Source: Balneolaceae bacterium
Lineage (GTDB): Bacteria; Bacteroidota; Rhodothermia; Balneolales; Balneolaceae
NCBI GenBank assembly: GCA_007134665.1
Contig: SLKH01000055.1
Location: 1 to 8,890, forward strand
DNA: 8,890 bases
Direction: 5' to 3'
Shown: in pieces, positions 5,153 to 8,890 of the stretch
Position numbering within the stretch: the stretch's first letter is position 1
Layout of the letters: every line of letters starts with the position of its first letter
The notes under the pieces: generated by a model
The model's input: the letters and a program-made list of their open reading frames with translations, nothing else
Databases searched by the model: none
Told to the model about the DNA's origin: nothing
Program-made: the position numbers and the translations under genes

Positions 5153-6112
5153 GTGCGAGTTCTTGTTACCGAACCTATTGTTGATTCAGCTATTAAAAAA
5201 CTGGAAAGTCATTTCGAAGTATCTATTGGGAAACGGGGGGAGTTTGATCAGGAACAAACGTTATCAAAGGCTGCTGAAGAGTTCGATGCCATACTTACCA
5301 TGCTTTCAAACCCGGTTACCGGAAATGTATTGGAAGCAGGAAAGAATAAGCTTAAAATCGTTGCAAATTATGCAGTTGGTTATAATAATATTGATACCGC
5401 TGCTGCCTCCCGGTTAGGCATTCATGTTTCCAATACACCAGATGTATTGACTGAATCAACTGCAGAGATTGCACTTTCGCTGTTGCTTTCCACAGCCAGA
5501 AAAACCAGGGAAGCTGAAATATCTCTGCGTGACGGGCAATTTAACGGCTGGGAACCCAATGGTTTTATCGGGATAGAATTACATGGGGCAGCAGTAGGGA
5601 TAATAGGCCTTGGAAGAATTGGACAGGCATTTGCCAAAAGAGTAAAAACGTGTGGTATGAATATTCATTATTACGGCCGAAACAGGATTGAGCCTGAAAT
5701 TGAAAAAGAATTGAACGCAACGTTCCATTCTGTACTTGATGATATGCTGCAAGTAGTTGATGCGCTGTCTATACACTGCCCGCTGACAGATGAGACACAT
5801 CATCTGATCGGAAAAAACGAACTTTCGATAATGCCGTCACATGCTGTGTTAGTTAATACTGCTCGTGGCCCGATTGTCGATGAATCGGCATTGGCTGAAG
5901 CTTTACACGATGCTTCTATTGGAGGTGCCGGACTGGATGTGTTTGAAAATGAACCCGAAATTCACCCCCGGCTGCTTGATGCCCCCAATACTGTATTACT
6001 TCCACATATCGGAAGTGCAACTGAAAAATCACGCAATGCAATGGGGAGCCTTGCTGCTGATGCAATAATTTCCATATTGAATGGAACCCGCCCCCCGAAC
6101 CTTGTAGTTTAG
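5153..6112 (+). CDS. D-2-hydroxyacid dehydrogenase (glyoxylate/hydroxypyruvate reductase type)
   Basis: This 319-residue cytosolic enzyme belongs to the D-isomer-specific 2-hydroxyacid dehydrogenases and most resembles glyoxylate/hydroxypyruvate reductase (D-glycerate dehydrogenase), which interconverts D-glycerate and hydroxypyruvate, or glycolate and glyoxylate. The substrate-binding part carries N72-Y-A-V-G-Y-N-N-I-D81. The Rossmann part has V-G-I-I-G152-L-G154-R-I-G157. The catalytic triad is complete: R238 in N-T-A-R-G-P-I-V-D-E, E267 in F-E-N-E-P-E, and H285 in L-P-H-I-G-S-A-T. After the second strand the sequence is Y-Y-G175-R-N-R178, with no acidic residue and two arginines, which suggests NADPH preference; this is an inference. 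The length is normal and there is no C-terminal ACT domain, so it is not a long-form phosphoglycerate dehydrogenase. The next gene starts four bases after the stop. Confidence 0.93.
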   Translation: MRVLVTEPIVDSAIKKLESHFEVSIGKRGEFDQEQTLSKAAEEFDAILTMLSNPVTGNVLEAGKNKLKIVANYAVGYNNIDTAAASRLGIHVSNTPDVLTESTAEIALSLLLSTARKTREAEISLRDGQFNGWEPNGFIGIELHGAAVGIIGLGRIGQAFAKRVKTCGMNIHYYGRNRIEPEIEKELNATFHSVLDDMLQVVDALSIHCPLTDETHHLIGKNELSIMPSHAVLVNTARGPIVDESALAEALHDASIGGAGLDVFENEPEIHPRLLDAPNTVLLPHIGSATEKSRNAMGSLAADAIISILNGTRPPNLVV

Positions 6113-6116
6113 TGCA

Positions 6117-8890
6117 ATGAAGACTACGGATTCAATACCAGTTAAGATTCTTTTTATCATATCCTTAACGTTTACCCTTATCTATGGTGGTTTTGAATTC
6201 TACTCAAATCAAAATGCTCCGGAAAAAGCCGATTACAGGGAATTGATCGGTGAAAGCCTTGATCTTTCCGAAGAAATTTTCCAGGAGAACTACCTCGATT
6301 TCACTGAAAATACACTTCAGCTAAAAAACCGGGTTGAAGAGATAATTTCAGAAAGTATTTCACGCCAGCTTGTTCACCGTGAAATGCAAACATATCCGTT
6401 ATGGGGCAGCTCCCTATACAGAAATGATGAATTATTTACCTGGAACGGTTTTGCACTTACCGAGCCGGAAACGATTGAAGGCCTGGCAGAAGATTCTTTA
6501 CATGTAAATGTTTTCAGAAATAATAACGTCACATTTCTTCTCGGGCAGATACGCTTTGAAATCGGTGAAGATGACAGGTTTACGCTTTTTACAACCAAAC
6601 GCCTTGAACAAAACAATATCATACCTATCGCCTGGGATCAGGATTATAATCTGAATCATGACCCAAGGCTTGATCGGAAATTTCCGGTTTATTTTAATTT
6701 TTATGACCCGGAACCTGAATCACTTGAATATTACCGAACCCTTCGAATTGCCGACTCAGATTCATTAGGAATCGTATATGCACTTGAAGATGATTTTGAT
6801 CAGTATATCTCTGTTATAAATTCTATTTCTGATCGCTGGAGAACGATATTTCATTTCGGATTCTTCCTGCTTGGAACTGCACTGTTTTTCTTTTGGACAC
6901 ATCAAAAACGGTCATGGATAAATTTAATACTCCAGTTGATTGTCATTTTTACTGCGTGGGCTATCTTAGTGAATTCACAAACCCCCATTCACTGGATTGG
7001 TCATTTTTTCCCTGAATTGACTTCCGATCAGTTTTCAACACTGGAAGCAATTTCCTACTATTTTGTCCATGCAACTTTTGTATTTCTGATTACATTTTCA
7101 GTTATAGCCACCCTTTCCAGAAAATGGAACCTTGCAGAACCTGAAGAACATTTTCAGACGTTTATCTATTCATTTCTTTTCGGCGGGTTGAATGTAGCTT
7201 TTATCATTTTTTTCCTGTTTACGACTCAGAATACGGCAAATGTAGCAGATATTGCCATTCATGACCTTGAACTCATTCCAGGCCTTGCAAGCTGGATCCT
7301 GTTTGTTGCAACCGGCTTTTTTATTTCCTCTGTCACTGCACTTTTAGTTTTCACCTGGTGGTTTCTCTTTGTATCAGAAAAAGATAAAACTGCTGTTATT
7401 GGAATTATCGGTGTTGTCAGCTTTTTTCTTTTTTATTTTGCAGCAGATCAAGTGTTGCCACTCACATTGTTTGAAGGCTGGAAGCTTCTGCTCTCATTCG
7501 GGTTGTTTGGTGTAGCACTTGGAGGGGCTGTCTATTTATTTAAAAATCCGGAAGCTGTATTTCAAATGTCCGGTTTCAGGCTGTTATTGATGGCTGCACT
7601 TCTCGGTTCTGCTTCGGGTTATCTCATCTATGCTAATGCCCACTCTGAAAAGATGGACGAACGACTCGTCAATTCAACAGAAGAGTTTCTTGAAGAAGAA
7701 GAAGTAAGTGCCAGGGATATTACCTTTTCACTCCTATCGGCAATTGAACAGCGTTTGATTTTCTTATCAGAAGAAGATATCAGAGAGCGCAGCACTGCTG
7801 TTCAGTCACAGTTTCAGAGGGCTATTCAGTCGATACTGACAGACGACTGGCGAAGATTTTCTTACGATATTCAATTTCTTGACGCCAATGGGAACCTGCT
7901 TAGTGATTATGCAACAAATCTAGATTCTCCCGGCAGGGGATTTTATAACTTCCTTGGCCTTGAGGCTTCATACCGGCAGGAACAAATCCGTCGACAGACC
8001 AACAGGCCGGTTGTACAGGAACGGCCGGCATCTCTGACCCGCGACGAATATTTAACCTTTTATCGTGGCTGGATTGCCATCTATGATGATATCAATCCTG
8101 AAAACATCATCGCATGGATTGTCGCCGCTGTCTATATCGAACGGCCGGATTTTAATAAACCGATCCGGGCTGTCCTGGCCGCTTCAACCATAGAAGACTG
8201 GAGGACTTCCTATTATCTGGCTGAATTCACCAATAACAGATTAACAAAAAGTGCTGTAAAGGGGATCTATGCCAATCAGCCGATATATAACCGCTTACCT
8301 GAGAGGGAACTTGAAATTGTCCATCAGGATTCTATTGCGTTTATATCCAGCCTTACAGCAAACGGCACATTCCGGGAATTACTACTAAAAAAATCAGATG
8401 AAGTTATTTACAAGGCCAGCACACCCGTACCGGGATTTAACAGCCACCTGTTTTCCTTTTTTAAGTTTAATGTGGTAATTTTGATTACAGGATTGATCCT
8501 GTTTCCTGTTTTTTCATTTCTTGGCCTAAAAACTTTCCATCTGTTTAATCAAAGCCGACGGTTCCAGAGCCGGCTTCTCGACGGCCTGGCATTTGTGACA
8601 TTGCTCTTTCTGGTTGTCCTGATTATTGCAACTCAGTTTGCAGTAACCAGCCAAAATGAATCCAATCTACAAAGAGATATCGTAGCCAAACTCGACAATC
8701 TTGCAGAAGCTATTCACCTGGAAAGGCAACAAACCGGTACATTTACCAATGAATTTATACCATTGTCAAGGGCAACCACTCCGCTTGATACGGATGCGAT
8801 CTACTACCGCGATCAACTGGTTTCCGAATCAACGACACCACAGATTTTTCAGCAAAACCTGCTGCCGCGAATTCTTCCATACGAAGTGTA
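6117..8890 (+). CDS. large multi-sensor membrane protein, probable histidine kinase N-terminus (partial)
   Basis: An open frame of 924 codons runs without a stop to the window edge, so the 3' end is missing. Hydrophobic segments lie near residues 9-27, 245-262, 268-286, 315-337, 349-369, 393-418, 426-447, 455-475, 488-508, 785-804 and 822-843. Basic loops (H-Q-K-R, S-R-K-W, K-D-K, R-R-F-Q-S-R) fall on one side, giving a consistent topology with three extracytoplasmic regions: 28-244, 509-784 and from 844 on. The second holds a helical acidic stretch, then F-L-D-A-N-G-N-L-L-S-D-Y, like a Cache/PAS-type sensor. The last part, I-Y-Y-R-D-Q-L-V-S-E-S then P-Q-I-F-Q-Q-N-L-L, resembles the sensor region of large Bacteroidota histidine kinases as I remember them. 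A HAMP and kinase module would follow outside the window. The ATG has no Shine-Dalgarno site and lies four bases after the dehydrogenase stop, suggesting coupling. Confidence 0.75.
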   Translation, partial: MKTTDSIPVKILFIISLTFTLIYGGFEFYSNQNAPEKADYRELIGESLDLSEEIFQENYLDFTENTLQLKNRVEEIISESISRQLVHREMQTYPLWGSSLYRNDELFTWNGFALTEPETIEGLAEDSLHVNVFRNNNVTFLLGQIRFEIGEDDRFTLFTTKRLEQNNIIPIAWDQDYNLNHDPRLDRKFPVYFNFYDPEPESLEYYRTLRIADSDSLGIVYALEDDFDQYISVINSISDRWRTIFHFGFFLLGTALFFFWTHQKRSWINLILQLIVIFTAWAILVNSQTPIHWIGHFFPELTSDQFSTLEAISYYFVHATFVFLITFSVIATLSRKWNLAEPEEHFQTFIYSFLFGGLNVAFIIFFLFTTQNTANVADIAIHDLELIPGLASWILFVATGFFISSVTALLVFTWWFLFVSEKDKTAVIGIIGVVSFFLFYFAADQVLPLTLFEGWKLLLSFGLFGVALGGAVYLFKNPEAVFQMSGFRLLLMAALLGSASGYLIYANAHSEKMDERLVNSTEEFLEEEEVSARDITFSLLSAIEQRLIFLSEEDIRERSTAVQSQFQRAIQSILTDDWRRFSYDIQFLDANGNLLSDYATNLDSPGRGFYNFLGLEASYRQEQIRRQTNRPVVQERPASLTRDEYLTFYRGWIAIYDDINPENIIAWIVAAVYIERPDFNKPIRAVLAASTIEDWRTSYYLAEFTNNRLTKSAVKGIYANQPIYNRLPERELEIVHQDSIAFISSLTANGTFRELLLKKSDEVIYKASTPVPGFNSHLFSFFKFNVVILITGLILFPVFSFLGLKTFHLFNQSRRFQSRLLDGLAFVTLLFLVVLIIATQFAVTSQNESNLQRDIVAKLDNLAEAIHLERQQTGTFTNEFIPLSRATTPLDTDAIYYRDQLVSESTTPQIFQQNLLPRILPYEV

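Noticed and set aside
6374..6622. An 82-codon minus-strand frame
   Set aside because: It is antisense to the large sensor gene, whose frame is continuous and shows coherent sensor and membrane segments.

Overview
The window most resembles a moderately AT-rich genome of the Bacteroidota/Rhodothermota/Balneolota group. The reasons are the phylum-typical gene content, mostly weak or absent Shine-Dalgarno sites, and the style of the secreted and sensor proteins. This placement is inferred from memory of such genomes and was not tested by a search.

Left part, minus strand. Two tRNA genes, tRNA-Thr(UGU) then tRNA-Tyr(GUA), lie behind a strong-looking promoter with a TTGACA -35 box. Their order matches the start of the E. 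coli thrU-tyrU-glyT-thrT-tufB operon, so tRNA-Gly and tuf may lie beyond the left edge. Upstream of them, also on the minus strand, is a tight four-gene run transcribed in the order queA, ispD, ispF, DedA-family gene, with gaps of 3, 16 and 3 bases. It combines tRNA queuosine synthesis, two steps of the MEP isoprenoid pathway and a membrane protein of the family that recycles undecaprenyl phosphate.

Middle. An AT-rich divergent intergenic region of about 290 bases carries candidate promoters in both directions. To its right, on the plus strand, come a small unrecognised secreted protein, a membrane-anchored protein with a stand-alone LytR_C domain, and the ribosomal silencing factor rsfS. These three are spaced 9 and 7 bases apart and look like one operon.

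Right part, plus strand. After a gap of 194 bases comes a complete D-2-hydroxyacid dehydrogenase of the glyoxylate/hydroxypyruvate reductase (D-glycerate dehydrogenase) type, with a GTG start and a good Shine-Dalgarno site. Four bases after its stop begins a very large membrane protein of at least 924 residues that runs off the right edge. It has three extracytoplasmic regions separated by membrane segments and is probably the sensor part of a large histidine kinase. Its kinase domain would lie outside the window.

Most of the window is conserved housekeeping. The parts least explained by known families are the giant sensor protein, the small secreted protein, and the local structure around the tRNA genes. 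No mobile element, CRISPR array, phage gene or convincing intrinsic terminator was seen.
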